This document shows, piece after piece, positions 7,950 through 15,214 of a stretch of DNA of 36,695 nucleotides. Each line of letters opens with the position of its first letter. Positions within the stretch are counted from its first letter, which is position 1. This DNA is from a virus: the IMG/VR virus record IMGVR_UViG_3300025168_000258, positions 1-36,695 of that record. One strand, 5' to 3'. The notes beneath the pieces were generated by a model. The model had not been told where the DNA came from, made no database searches, and saw only the letters and a program-made list of their open reading frames with translations. The translations under genes were made by a program, and so were the position numbers.

Positions 7950-9770
7950 ATGCAGACAGTAGTATTCGACATCGAGACCACAGCCATAGAGGACTTCTGT
8001 TCTCTTGACGGTCTTGAGAAGATCCATTGCATATCTCTCAAGAGTTACCCGTCCGGTCAGGTCAAGACATATCATGGAGATTATACGGAGGCACTTGATA
8101 TTCTCCAATGGGCTGACATCATTGTCGGCCACAACATTATCAACTTCGATATCCCCGCCATCAAGAAACTGTACCCTGACTGGGAACCCCAAGGCAGGAT
8201 CATCGACACGTTGGTTCTCTCTAGGCTTGGGTTCCCCGACATTCGGGATAAGGATTCTGCCCAGTCGCTACTCCCCCCGAGACTTTGCGGCTCTCATAGC
8301 CTTAAGGCTTGGGGTCTCAGGCTTGGAGAAGAGAAGGGTGAGTTCGGGAATGACCCGGAGGATTGGAGCGGCTATACAGAGGAGATGCGTAAGTATTGCG
8401 AACAGGATGTAGAGGTAACCTCTGCTCTGTATAATCACACTAATGCCCACATGCAACTACACGGAGAGGCGGTCATACTTGAGCACGACTTTGCCGAGGC
8501 TATCCGTGACCAGTGGCGTAATGGCATGGAGTTCGACGAAAGGGCAGCCGAAGACTTACATAGGAAACTAGTCTCTTGCCACCTCGCCATCGAAGAGGAA
8601 CTTCAAGTAATCTTCCCGCCTAAGGAAGAGCCCATGAAGACCCGAGCCTATTGGGTTGCCGACTCTGGGAAGAAGTACAAGACAAAGAAGGCAGCAGTCG
8701 AGGCAGGAGAGAAGGGGTCACTGCTAATGCCCGGACCTTTCCGGATCAAGAAAACCCCCTTCAACCCCGGCTCACGGGTCATGATTGCTAATGCCTTTAT
8801 TGAGAAGTATAACTGGAAGCCAAAGGACTTCACTCCCGACGGCAGGCCGAAGGTTGACGAGACTATACTCCGCTCTCTAGAATACCCAGAGGCAGCACCG
8901 TTGGCTGAGTACCTCATGCTGGGCAAAAGACTAGGCCAGTTGGCAGAGGGCAAGGAAGCGTGGCTACGGCTCTCCAAGAGCAATCGGATATACGGAAGGG
9001 TCAACCCCTGCGGAGCCGTGACGGGCAGGTGTACCCATGCCGGGCCTAACTTGGCACAGGTCCCCAGTGTGTCAGCCCCTTGGGGCAAGGAATGCAGGTC
9101 ACTATTCACGGTACCTAGAGGCAAAGTGCTGGTGGGTGTAGACCTGTCGGGCCTTGAGTTGCGGTGCCTAGCCCACTATATGGCGAAGTATGACGGTGGG
9201 GATTACTCTCGTGAGATACTAGAAGGAGATATTCACACCGCTAATCAGTTGGCTGCGGGGTTGTCCGAACGTAATGAGGCAAAAGTATTTATATACGCCT
9301 TCCTATACGGGGCAGGGGACAACAAACTAGGATCAGTAATCAACAAGGGTGCAGCCGCAGGTAAGAGACTAAGGCAGCAGTTCCTGACCAAGACCCCCGC
9401 CTTAGCACGGCTGAAAGCAGCCATTGATTACCGAGTAGATTCCAACGGATACCTGCTGGGTATTGACGGAAGAGTATTAAAAATAAGATCCAAGCACTCT
9501 GCGCTCAATACTCTGCTACAATCTGCGGGAGCAGTGGTTGTTAAGAAGGCAACAGTCTACATGAATAGGCACCTTCGTTCGGCAGGGATTGAGTACAAGC
9601 AAGTTGCCCACATCCACGACGAGATTCAGATTGAGTGTAGCCAAGAGGATGCGAAGATGGTTGGCAGCATTGCATTGACCAGCATCCGTAGGGCAGGAGA
9701 CTTCTTCAACTTTAGGTGTCCGCTTGATGGGGAGTATTCCATTGGAACTAACTGGGCAGAAACACATTGA
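7950..9770 (+). CDS. Family A DNA polymerase with 3'-5' exonuclease (T7 gp5-like)
   Basis: The 606-residue enzyme replicates the phage genome. The N-terminal DEDD proofreading exonuclease shows Asp7 and Glu9 (FDIETT), the Exo II segment GHNIINFDIPA and Exo III YCEQDVEV. The polymerase domain has motif A GVDLSGLELR with Asp398, motif B RNEAKVFIYAFLYGAG, and motif C HIHDEIQIE with Asp557, so both activities look intact. It is about 100 residues shorter than T7 gp5 (704). The C-terminus FRCPLDGEYSIGTNWAETH is the normal end of this family, so the gene is not truncated even though a homing endonuclease gene begins inside its last 44 bases. Ribosome site AGGGAGGCTAAG. Confidence 0.96.
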   Translation: MQTVVFDIETTAIEDFCSLDGLEKIHCISLKSYPSGQVKTYHGDYTEALDILQWADIIVGHNIINFDIPAIKKLYPDWEPQGRIIDTLVLSRLGFPDIRDKDSAQSLLPPRLCGSHSLKAWGLRLGEEKGEFGNDPEDWSGYTEEMRKYCEQDVEVTSALYNHTNAHMQLHGEAVILEHDFAEAIRDQWRNGMEFDERAAEDLHRKLVSCHLAIEEELQVIFPPKEEPMKTRAYWVADSGKKYKTKKAAVEAGEKGSLLMPGPFRIKKTPFNPGSRVMIANAFIEKYNWKPKDFTPDGRPKVDETILRSLEYPEAAPLAEYLMLGKRLGQLAEGKEAWLRLSKSNRIYGRVNPCGAVTGRCTHAGPNLAQVPSVSAPWGKECRSLFTVPRGKVLVGVDLSGLELRCLAHYMAKYDGGDYSREILEGDIHTANQLAAGLSERNEAKVFIYAFLYGAGDNKLGSVINKGAAAGKRLRQQFLTKTPALARLKAAIDYRVDSNGYLLGIDGRVLKIRSKHSALNTLLQSAGAVVVKKATVYMNRHLRSAGIEYKQVAHIHDEIQIECSQEDAKMVGSIALTSIRRAGDFFNFRCPLDGEYSIGTNWAETH

Positions 9771-10143
9771 GTTATCGTATCTCGCTGGGTTCTTTGACGG
9801 AGAGGGGTGCGTGTTGTTTGACCGTATAATGGTAGACAATACTAATCCCCACATCCTTGAGAAGTTTTTTATTAGGTTTGGATGCGGACGTATCTACCTT
9901 AAGAAGCCTCCGGGGGACCACAACAGGAGTCACTACAGGTGGGTAGCATATGGGGAGAAAGCCCGAAACGCACTCAGGGAAATGATGCCGTATTTAATTG
10001 AAAAAAAGTATCAGGCTTTAATAAACCTTGATATACTTAATCATGAGGCTACCTCCCTTAAGCGGGCGGAACTAAAGACTAAAATCAAACAACTAAAAAG
10101 GGTCAACTATGACGGATACGAACAACCCGCTGGAGTATGTTGA
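9727..10143 (+). CDS. LAGLIDADG-type homing endonuclease, free-standing
   Basis: The 138-residue product carries one LAGLIDADG-like motif, YLAGFFDGEGCV at residues 18-29, with Asp24 and Glu26 as candidate metal ligands, followed by a Lys-rich C-terminal half. Single-motif enzymes act as homodimers and cut a specific DNA site to spread their own gene. ATG 9727 is preferred over the adjacent TTG. The gene starts in another frame inside the end of the DNA polymerase gene and keeps the polymerase sequence intact, so it is not in an intron or intein. Its A-rich 3' half (runs of AAA around 10000-10105) differs from the flanking genes and fits recent transfer. The likely cutting target is the polymerase 3' region of related phages lacking it. 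Confidence 0.85.
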   Translation: MGSIPLELTGQKHIELSYLAGFFDGEGCVLFDRIMVDNTNPHILEKFFIRFGCGRIYLKKPPGDHNRSHYRWVAYGEKARNALREMMPYLIEKKYQALINLDILNHEATSLKRAELKTKIKQLKRVNYDGYEQPAGVC

Positions 10144-10333
10144 TACTCAGAGCATGATCAAAGAGTTGCGGAAACGACATGATGACTTTATTCTATGTGC
10201 GGCACAAAATAGAACAAGCACTCTCGATGGAATCACTTTCTGCTTTAACGGGAGTCTGCATGGTGTTTTTGGTCTACTTCATATTGCTAGAGTCACGCTC
10301 GAAGGGGGATCGGGAGGACTAGATGAAGAGTAA
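10109..10333 (+). CDS. Hypothetical protein, 74 aa
   Basis: ATG 10109 has AAAAAGGGTCAACT upstream, overlapping the end of the homing endonuclease gene. The product starts with a polar helical half (MIKELRKRHDDF) and ends in a hydrophobic stretch with FCFNGSLHGVFGLLHIARV, which may be buried or a weak membrane segment. It overlaps the exonuclease start by 11 bases. No family recognised. Small genes in this position between polymerase and exonuclease are common in T7-like phages. Confidence 0.6.
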   Translation: MTDTNNPLEYVDTQSMIKELRKRHDDFILCAAQNRTSTLDGITFCFNGSLHGVFGLLHIARVTLEGGSGGLDEE

Positions 10334-11090
10334 ACCAACCCTACTTATTGACGGCGATGTCGCTTTGTATCACTGCACCAAGGCTGTCGAGGAAGAGTAT
10401 CACTGGGGCAACGACCTGTGGTCTTTGGTCTCTGACGCAGGAGAAGCCAAGACAATACTCCATGCTTGGGTCAGGAACATAAAGGAAAAGACGGGAGGGG
10501 ACCGGGTTATCATGACTCTGTCTGGCCCGAATAACTGGAGGAAGGACATCCTGCCCACCTACAAACTACACAGGAAGGTGCACCGTAAGCCTCTCGCTTT
10601 CTTGCCCATGCGTAATTACATCATGGACAACTATGAGACTTATTACTTTGATAACCTTGAGGGGGACGATGTACTTGGGCTTCTTGCTGGGGGGTGGCGG
10701 GACATAGAGGGTGATAAGATTGTAGTGACTATTGACAAAGACCTAAGGACTATTCCGGGTCTGCACTACAACCCCCAGAAACCAGACGAGGGTGTGGTAG
10801 AGGTTGACTTGCGTGAAGCGGACTACAACCACCTCCTCCAATCGGTAATGGGGGACACGACTGACGGATATTCTGGGTGCCCCGGCATCGGTCCTAAGAG
10901 AGCCGCGAGACTACTCTCTACCCCTACGTGGGAGGTAGTCCTACAGGCATACGAGAACGCGGGGCTTGGAGAGGAGGAGGCTTTAGTACAGGCGAGGGTC
11001 GCCCGTATCCTCCGATATGGTGAGTACGATATAGACAATCAAGAGGTGGTCCTGTGGACACCCAAGGAGTACGTAAATGAACAGGGATGA
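10323..11090 (+). CDS. 5'-3' exonuclease (T7 gp6-like, FEN family)
   Basis: The 255-residue protein shows the acidic residues of flap-type 5' nucleases: Asp10 and Asp12 (LLIDGDV), Glu113, Asp115 and Asp116 (NLEGDDVLG), Asp138 and Asp140 (TIDKDL), and Asp178 and Asp181 before the helix-3-turn-helix GCPGIGPKRAARLL. In T7-like phages the enzyme removes RNA primers, degrades host DNA for nucleotides and helps process concatemers. The start overlaps the previous gene (ATGAAGAG), and the 3' end overlaps the next gene by 14 bases, so the replication genes form one coupled operon. Confidence 0.93.
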   Translation: MKSKPTLLIDGDVALYHCTKAVEEEYHWGNDLWSLVSDAGEAKTILHAWVRNIKEKTGGDRVIMTLSGPNNWRKDILPTYKLHRKVHRKPLAFLPMRNYIMDNYETYYFDNLEGDDVLGLLAGGWRDIEGDKIVVTIDKDLRTIPGLHYNPQKPDEGVVEVDLREADYNHLLQSVMGDTTDGYSGCPGIGPKRAARLLSTPTWEVVLQAYENAGLGEEEALVQARVARILRYGEYDIDNQEVVLWTPKEYVNEQG

Positions 11091-11469
11091 ACTACTTAAT
11101 CTCCACAAAGAAACCTGTAGCAAGGCCTTTGAGTTGATGAAGAGGAAGAACCACGATTATGCGGGGGGACAAGATCGTTCAATGCCCTTCGCTAACTTCA
11201 CCCGGTGCGAGGCCATGGGGTTTAGCACCACCGAGCAGGGCTTTGGGGTACGGCTCACCGATAAAATGTCTCGCTTGTCTACCTTCTGCGAGGGGGGAAT
11301 TCTAAAGGTAGCAGATGAGTCCCTTGAGGATACTATTCTGGACATCATTAACTACGTTATTCTGTTTCATGGGTATATTCAATCAAAGAAAGAGGCAAGA
11401 AATGAAGAAGCGAAGACCAACATCGTCGGAGCGGGACTTGAGTCTGAGGCCTTGGCCTGCCGTGGTTGA
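11077..11469 (+). CDS. MazG-like / DUF1599 nucleotide-associated protein
   Basis: The 130-residue protein matches the phage family known as DUF1599 or nucleotide-modification-associated domain 1: KNHDYAG near residue 25, LTDKMSRLS at 60-68, and ESLEDTILDIINYVILF at 81-97, whose Glu81, Glu84, Asp85 and Asp89 resemble the metal-binding face of all-alpha NTP pyrophosphatases (MazG/dUTPase type). It may hydrolyse or manage a nucleotide pool. No DNA-base-modifying enzymes are visible elsewhere in the genome, so nucleotide clearance is more likely here than hypermodification; this is inference. The last 68 bases are also read by the next gene. Confidence 0.75.
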   Translation: MNRDELLNLHKETCSKAFELMKRKNHDYAGGQDRSMPFANFTRCEAMGFSTTEQGFGVRLTDKMSRLSTFCEGGILKVADESLEDTILDIINYVILFHGYIQSKKEARNEEAKTNIVGAGLESEALACRG

Positions 11470-11656
11470 CATTTTTAACTACGAGAACAAGGATAATGTC
11501 ACCGAAGAGCACGCCCGGACTATGGGCCAGAGGGCTCTGGATAAAATCCTAAAAGCCCTGATTAAACACCCTGAGAGCCGAAAAGCCATGCAAGAACACC
11601 TGAGACCCAGTGAGTATAGGGCTATCGTAAATCAATTCGATGAGGTTAAGGAGTAA
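11402..11656 (+). CDS. Hypothetical protein, 84 aa
   Basis: The start ATG 11402 lies behind AAAGAGGCAAGA, inside the C-terminal part of the MazG-like gene. The product opens with a basic stretch (KKRRPTSSER) and continues as a predicted helical, charged protein with EEHARTMGQRALDKILKAL. It could bind nucleic acid. No family recognised. Four bases separate it from the next gene. Confidence 0.6.
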   Translation: MKKRRPTSSERDLSLRPWPAVVDIFNYENKDNVTEEHARTMGQRALDKILKALIKHPESRKAMQEHLRPSEYRAIVNQFDEVKE

Positions 11657-11659
11657 ACC

Positions 11660-11857
11660 ATGCTTAGTGACAAGCCGTTTCCCCCAATACCTAAGAATAT
11701 TATCGAGGCTCTCGATTCGAGGTTCCCCGACCACTGCCCCAAACTAGACGAGAAAGACAGAATGATTTGGTTTGCGGTAGGACAAAGAGCGGTTGTGGAT
11801 TTTCTTATTGAGCAGCATAAAAGACAGAATGAAACCCTATTTCCAGACGGAGCATAG
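11660..11857 (+). CDS. Conserved small phage protein, 65 aa
   Basis: The product begins KPFPPIPKNIIEALDSRFPD and continues with DRMIWFAVGQRAVVDFLIEQ, a pattern I associate with small conserved proteins found just upstream of the head genes in aquatic T7-like phages. No catalytic motif is visible. It lies two bases before the gp7.3-like gene and probably belongs to the late operon. Function unknown. Confidence 0.65.
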   Translation: MLSDKPFPPIPKNIIEALDSRFPDHCPKLDEKDRMIWFAVGQRAVVDFLIEQHKRQNETLFPDGA

Positions 11858-11859
11858 AA

Positions 11860-12261
11860 ATGTGCGGATCAGCACCAGCCCCACCGGCACCCATTATCAT
11901 GCCACCCACTAACCCAGACAACTCAGCACAACTGAATGCGTTGACGATGCAGAATCAAGCCCTTCAGGACCAACTGAATGAAATGCAGCAGAATCAAACG
12001 GCAGCAAATGCCACCCTGTCTCAGCAGAGAATTTCGGCAGAACGCATTCGAGAGCAGCAGATGGCCCCAGATAGTCGGGCTACTAGCGGCAGCGACGAGT
12101 TGAAGCGGGGTAAAAAGGGACGAGCCTCCCTCCGACTCCGCCGCAAGAAGACAAGTACCTCAGGCGGCGTGAGCATGCCCGGCACTACTTCTGCATCGGG
12201 ATCAACGGGATCAAAGAAGACCGCCACTAAACGCGGTGCTCCTAATCTCCCCAAGTATTAA
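11860..12261 (+). CDS. Tail-assembly protein candidate (T7 gp7.3-like)
   Basis: This 133-residue protein lies directly before the portal, the position of T7 gene 7.3 (tail assembly / host range). Its N-terminus is Pro/Ala-rich with MCGSAPAPP, followed by a Gln/Asn-rich coiled-coil-like segment (residues 25-50), and the tail contains a basic KRGKKGRASLRLRR segment followed by a Gly/Ser/Thr-rich end. T7 gp7.3 has a comparable basic then Gly/Ser-rich C-terminus. The assignment rests on position and composition, not on strong sequence identity. MCGSA also resembles the start of T7 gp14-type proteins, but gp14 is present elsewhere. Confidence 0.6.
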   Translation: MCGSAPAPPAPIIMPPTNPDNSAQLNALTMQNQALQDQLNEMQQNQTAANATLSQQRISAERIREQQMAPDSRATSGSDELKRGKKGRASLRLRRKKTSTSGGVSMPGTTSASGSTGSKKTATKRGAPNLPKY

Positions 12262-12272
12262 AGGGAATCTAG

Positions 12273-13823
12273 ATGAAGACCCCACACGCAGGCGTACAGG
12301 GCCTCTACACAAAACTCTGTACTGATCGGGATGTCTATTTAGACAGGGCCCGAGACGCAGCCAAACTCACTATTCCTATGCTTATTCCCGATGAGGGAAA
12401 CAATAGTGCATCAACCTATGACACCCCTTTCCAGTCCGTCGGAGCACGGGGGGTCAACAACCTAGCGAGTGCCTTGCTGCTGTCCCTGCTTCCTCCTAAC
12501 GCCCCTTTCTTCCGGCTTGTGCTGGACGAGAAGGCAAAGAGGGAACTGGAACAGATTGATCCCAACATTAAAAACGAAATCGACCACACGATGGCCCAGA
12601 TTGAGCGGTCAATTATGCGTGAGGTTGAGATATCGGGACTACGTACTTCACTGTTCTCAGCCCTTAAGCATCTGATTATTTCCGGGAATGTCCTTGTTCA
12701 CGTTCCGGACGATGGTAGGGTCAGGACTTTCCCAATGGACCGCTACGTTGTGGTTAGAGATCCTGCTGGAGAAGTGCAGAAAATCGTGGTTAAGGAGTGC
12801 GTCACCCCCGATTCCCTCCCTGAGAGCATGCGTGAGCAAGCCAAGGAAGCCATGACGGGCACCGCTAAGACGGTAGATATCTACACTTGCGTACATATTG
12901 TTGACGGCAAAGCCGAGGTCTATCAGGAAACCGGTGGAATCCACATCCCCGGAACTGACGCCACATACGACAAAGACAAATGCCCTTTCCTTGCCCTCCG
13001 GATGATTCAAATCGACGGCGAAAACTGGGGAAGAGGGTATGTAGAGCAGTATATGGGAGACCTCAGATCGCTTGAGGCACTGTCTCAGGCTATTGTAGAG
13101 GGCTCCGCTGCGGCGGCAAAGGTCCTGTTCCTCGTAAATCCCAACGGCACTACCCGTGCCCGAACTCTTGCCCAAAGCCCTAACGGGGCTATTCGGGAAG
13201 GGAGTGCTGCTGATGTCTCTACACTTCAGGTTAACAAACAGGCGGATTTCAGTGTTGCACTCAATACAATGCAAGCGATTCAAGAGCGTCTTTCATATGC
13301 GTTCCTGCTCACTGAATCAACTATTCGTAATGCGGATAGAGTAACAGCGGAAGAGGTCCGTCTGGTTACCCAGTCGATTGAGAGGCAGTTGGGAGGAGTC
13401 TATTCCCTTCTCAGTCAAGAAGCCCAGTTGCCGATTGTTCACCGATTCATGGACAGAATGCGAGACGATGGCCGATTGCCTAAGATCCCGAAGGACCTCG
13501 TAACTCCCGCTATTGTGACCGGCATTGACGCCCTTGGCCGTGGCAATGACCTCAGTAGGCTGGACATCTTCCTCCAAGGTGTTGCTCAGGTTCTTGGCGT
13601 GGAAGCCCTTAGTCAGTTTGTTGACATGAGAGAGTACATGGATAGGCGAGCCGCGTCTCTGGGCATTGACACTGATGGACTAATTAAATCCGAAGAACAG
13701 ATTGCGCAAGAGCAACAACAGGCTATGATGCAGCAAATGGCCCAGCAGTATGGGCCTCAGGTAATTGACTCAATGATGCAAGGCGGGCAGCAGCCCCCTC
13801 AGCAGCCACCACAGGAAGGTTAA
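12273..13823 (+). CDS. Portal / head-tail connector protein (T7 gp8-like)
   Basis: The 516-residue protein forms the twelve-subunit ring at one capsid vertex through which DNA is packaged and ejected. The N-terminal region has the family hallmark SVGARGVNNLASALLLSLLPPN near residue 50, followed by FFRL, and the later region contains ERLSYAFLL and a VTAEEVRLV segment typical of podovirus portals. The C-terminus is very Gln/Pro-rich (residues about 475-516). Length is close to T7 gp8 (536). The gene begins 11 bases after the gp7.3-like gene and ends three bases before the scaffold gene. Confidence 0.95.
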   Translation: MKTPHAGVQGLYTKLCTDRDVYLDRARDAAKLTIPMLIPDEGNNSASTYDTPFQSVGARGVNNLASALLLSLLPPNAPFFRLVLDEKAKRELEQIDPNIKNEIDHTMAQIERSIMREVEISGLRTSLFSALKHLIISGNVLVHVPDDGRVRTFPMDRYVVVRDPAGEVQKIVVKECVTPDSLPESMREQAKEAMTGTAKTVDIYTCVHIVDGKAEVYQETGGIHIPGTDATYDKDKCPFLALRMIQIDGENWGRGYVEQYMGDLRSLEALSQAIVEGSAAAAKVLFLVNPNGTTRARTLAQSPNGAIREGSAADVSTLQVNKQADFSVALNTMQAIQERLSYAFLLTESTIRNADRVTAEEVRLVTQSIERQLGGVYSLLSQEAQLPIVHRFMDRMRDDGRLPKIPKDLVTPAIVTGIDALGRGNDLSRLDIFLQGVAQVLGVEALSQFVDMREYMDRRAASLGIDTDGLIKSEEQIAQEQQQAMMQQMAQQYGPQVIDSMMQGGQQPPQQPPQEG

Positions 13824-13826
13824 ACA

Positions 13827-14594
13827 ATGGATAGGGTAGAAATTAGACGAGACGATACTGGGCCAGAGGGGCCTAACGATTCGGAAACACTGGAACAGAT
13901 GGAGACACAGGAAGAGGCTCAGGTTGAAGAACGACCAGAGTGGCTACCGGAAAAGTTTACGTCGCCTGAAGAAATGGCTAAGGCATACGCCGAGGCAGAA
14001 CGGAAGATTTCGTCCGGCGATACTGAAGAAGAGTGGGAAGAGACGGAAGAAGTAGAGGAGCAAGAGGGCGAGAGCGGAGAATACTTCGACAGCCTTACCG
14101 ACTCTGCTGTTGCTCCGTATACCGAGGAGTTTGCAACTACTGGCGGACTTTCGGAAGAATCCTACTCTGAAATTTCCGATAAGTTCGGCATCCCACGAGA
14201 AATGACTGAGGCTTATATTGAAGGGCAGAGAGCAGTCCAACAGAACCTAGTCAATGGGATTATGGACGGTGTGGGCGGGCCCGACAACTACGCTGCAATG
14301 ATCCAGTGGGGTCAGAATAATTTTTCAGAAGCAGAGCAGCAGTCCTTTGATGATACGATTGCTTCCGGGGATATGGACAAGATCAAACTTTCAGTCTCTG
14401 GGGTCTGGGCTCGAATGCAGCAGGACAAAGGTCCACGAGGAACTCTGATTCAAGGCAAGGCACCGTCAAACAGTACCAACTCCTATCAGTCGATTGCTGA
14501 AGTCACTGCGGCTATGAAGGACCCACGGTACAAGAAGGACCCGGCGTACCGGGCAGACGTACAGCGGCGACTTAGTTCCTCTAACGTAATCTGA
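13827..14594 (+). CDS. Capsid assembly scaffolding protein (T7 gp9-like)
   Basis: The 255-residue protein is strongly acidic, with long Glu-rich stretches at residues about 20-90, and holds the scaffold-type phrase PEWLPEKFTSPEEMAKAYAEAE near residues 38-57. It is predicted mostly helical and disordered, with a basic C-terminal end (KDPRYKKDPAYRADVQRRL) that would contact the coat protein. Position between portal and capsid genes matches T7 gene 9. It should guide procapsid assembly and then be released. Confidence 0.92.
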   Translation: MDRVEIRRDDTGPEGPNDSETLEQMETQEEAQVEERPEWLPEKFTSPEEMAKAYAEAERKISSGDTEEEWEETEEVEEQEGESGEYFDSLTDSAVAPYTEEFATTGGLSEESYSEISDKFGIPREMTEAYIEGQRAVQQNLVNGIMDGVGGPDNYAAMIQWGQNNFSEAEQQSFDDTIASGDMDKIKLSVSGVWARMQQDKGPRGTLIQGKAPSNSTNSYQSIAEVTAAMKDPRYKKDPAYRADVQRRLSSSNVI

Positions 14595-14601
14595 GGTTGA
14601 T

Positions 14602-15081
14602 ATGATTGACTGGATTAAAGAGAACAAGACAGGTATGATCCTTGTCGTAATCCTTGGAGCACTGGGGGCAGGCCTTTTGGCCGCCTCCGGCTGCTCGTTG
14701 GGCGACATGGTTAAAGTAAAAGTTCCCCCCGGAATTCAACGCTCCCTTGCGGCCCCCTCTCAGGTGTCACTTAATGACTCTGAGTATACGTGGAACCAAT
14801 GGGTTGAGTTTGTCGAGGGGAACACAACAAGATTTCAAGATAGCATTGACCGCTCTAACTTTATCTGGAGCAGTCTTTCCTCTGTAGTTAACATGGGGGC
14901 TGAGTCAGCCCAAGGACCCCTTTCGGCGTTGCCGGGCGGTACCTTCTTACTGACTGGCCTCTCGTTGACCGCTGGTTTGTTCCTTAACAAGCCGGGTACA
15001 GCAGGCAAGGTGGCGAAAGAAAAAGAAAAGTCGTTCAATGCGGGCATGAAGGCTGGCAATCACGTTTCTGCGGAAACCTAA
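14602..15081 (+). CDS. Conserved membrane/lipoprotein-like protein between scaffold and capsid
   Basis: The 159-residue product has an N-terminal hydrophobic segment (residues about 11-30, MILVVILGALGAGLLAASGC) that ends in a lipobox-like ASGC, then VKVKVPPGIQ, a charged helical middle (NQWVEFVEGNTTRFQDSID), and a second Gly/Leu-rich hydrophobic segment (GTFLLTGLSLTAGLFL, about 114-130) before a Lys-rich tail. It could be a lipoprotein or a two-pass membrane protein, perhaps virion-associated. T7 itself has no gene here. Ribosome site GAGGTTGAT. Similar proteins occur next to capsid genes in aquatic T7-like phages as far as I recall. Function unknown. Confidence 0.7.
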   Translation: MIDWIKENKTGMILVVILGALGAGLLAASGCSLGDMVKVKVPPGIQRSLAAPSQVSLNDSEYTWNQWVEFVEGNTTRFQDSIDRSNFIWSSLSSVVNMGAESAQGPLSALPGGTFLLTGLSLTAGLFLNKPGTAGKVAKEKEKSFNAGMKAGNHVSAET

Positions 15082-15117
15082 TGTGATCCAGTAATGCCTC
15101 TATTTATCGGCGGCGAA

Positions 15118-15152
15118 TAAAAGGTGGCCCCACTGCGGTGGGATAACCTCTG
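15118..15152 (+). other. Hairpin upstream of capsid promoter candidate
   Basis: In the 133-base gap before the capsid gene the bases CCCAC (15129-15133) and GTGGG (15138-15142) pair around a four-base loop, extended by AGGT (15122-15125) with ACCT (15146-15149). There is no T run, so it is unlikely to be a full terminator. It may be an mRNA processing or stability element at the 5' side of the capsid message. Confidence 0.4.
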
Positions 15153-15179
15153 GCTAAGACCCAAAGATATTAGTTTGTT

Positions 15180-15207
15180 TAGTTTCATTTAATTACTATA
15201 TAGGAGG
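15180..15207 (+). promoter_or_regulatory. Phage RNA polymerase promoter candidate before capsid gene
   Basis: The AT-rich segment at 15186-15201 (TTTAATTACTATATAGG and preceding bases) just before the capsid gene resembles the initiation region of T7/SP6-type promoters, where an ACTATA-like block is followed by a purine-rich start. The AGGAGG at 15202-15207 is also the ribosome site for the capsid ATG at 15215. T7 has its strongest late promoter at the same place. The consensus for this polymerase is unknown, and I found no second clear copy. Confidence 0.4.
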
Positions 15208-15214
15208 CCTAATC

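Noticed and set aside
12657-13283. Minus-strand ORF of 208 codons
   Set aside because: It lies wholly inside the portal gene, which has clear family motifs; it is a shadow frame. The same applies to long minus frames at 1617-2198 and 26943-27539.
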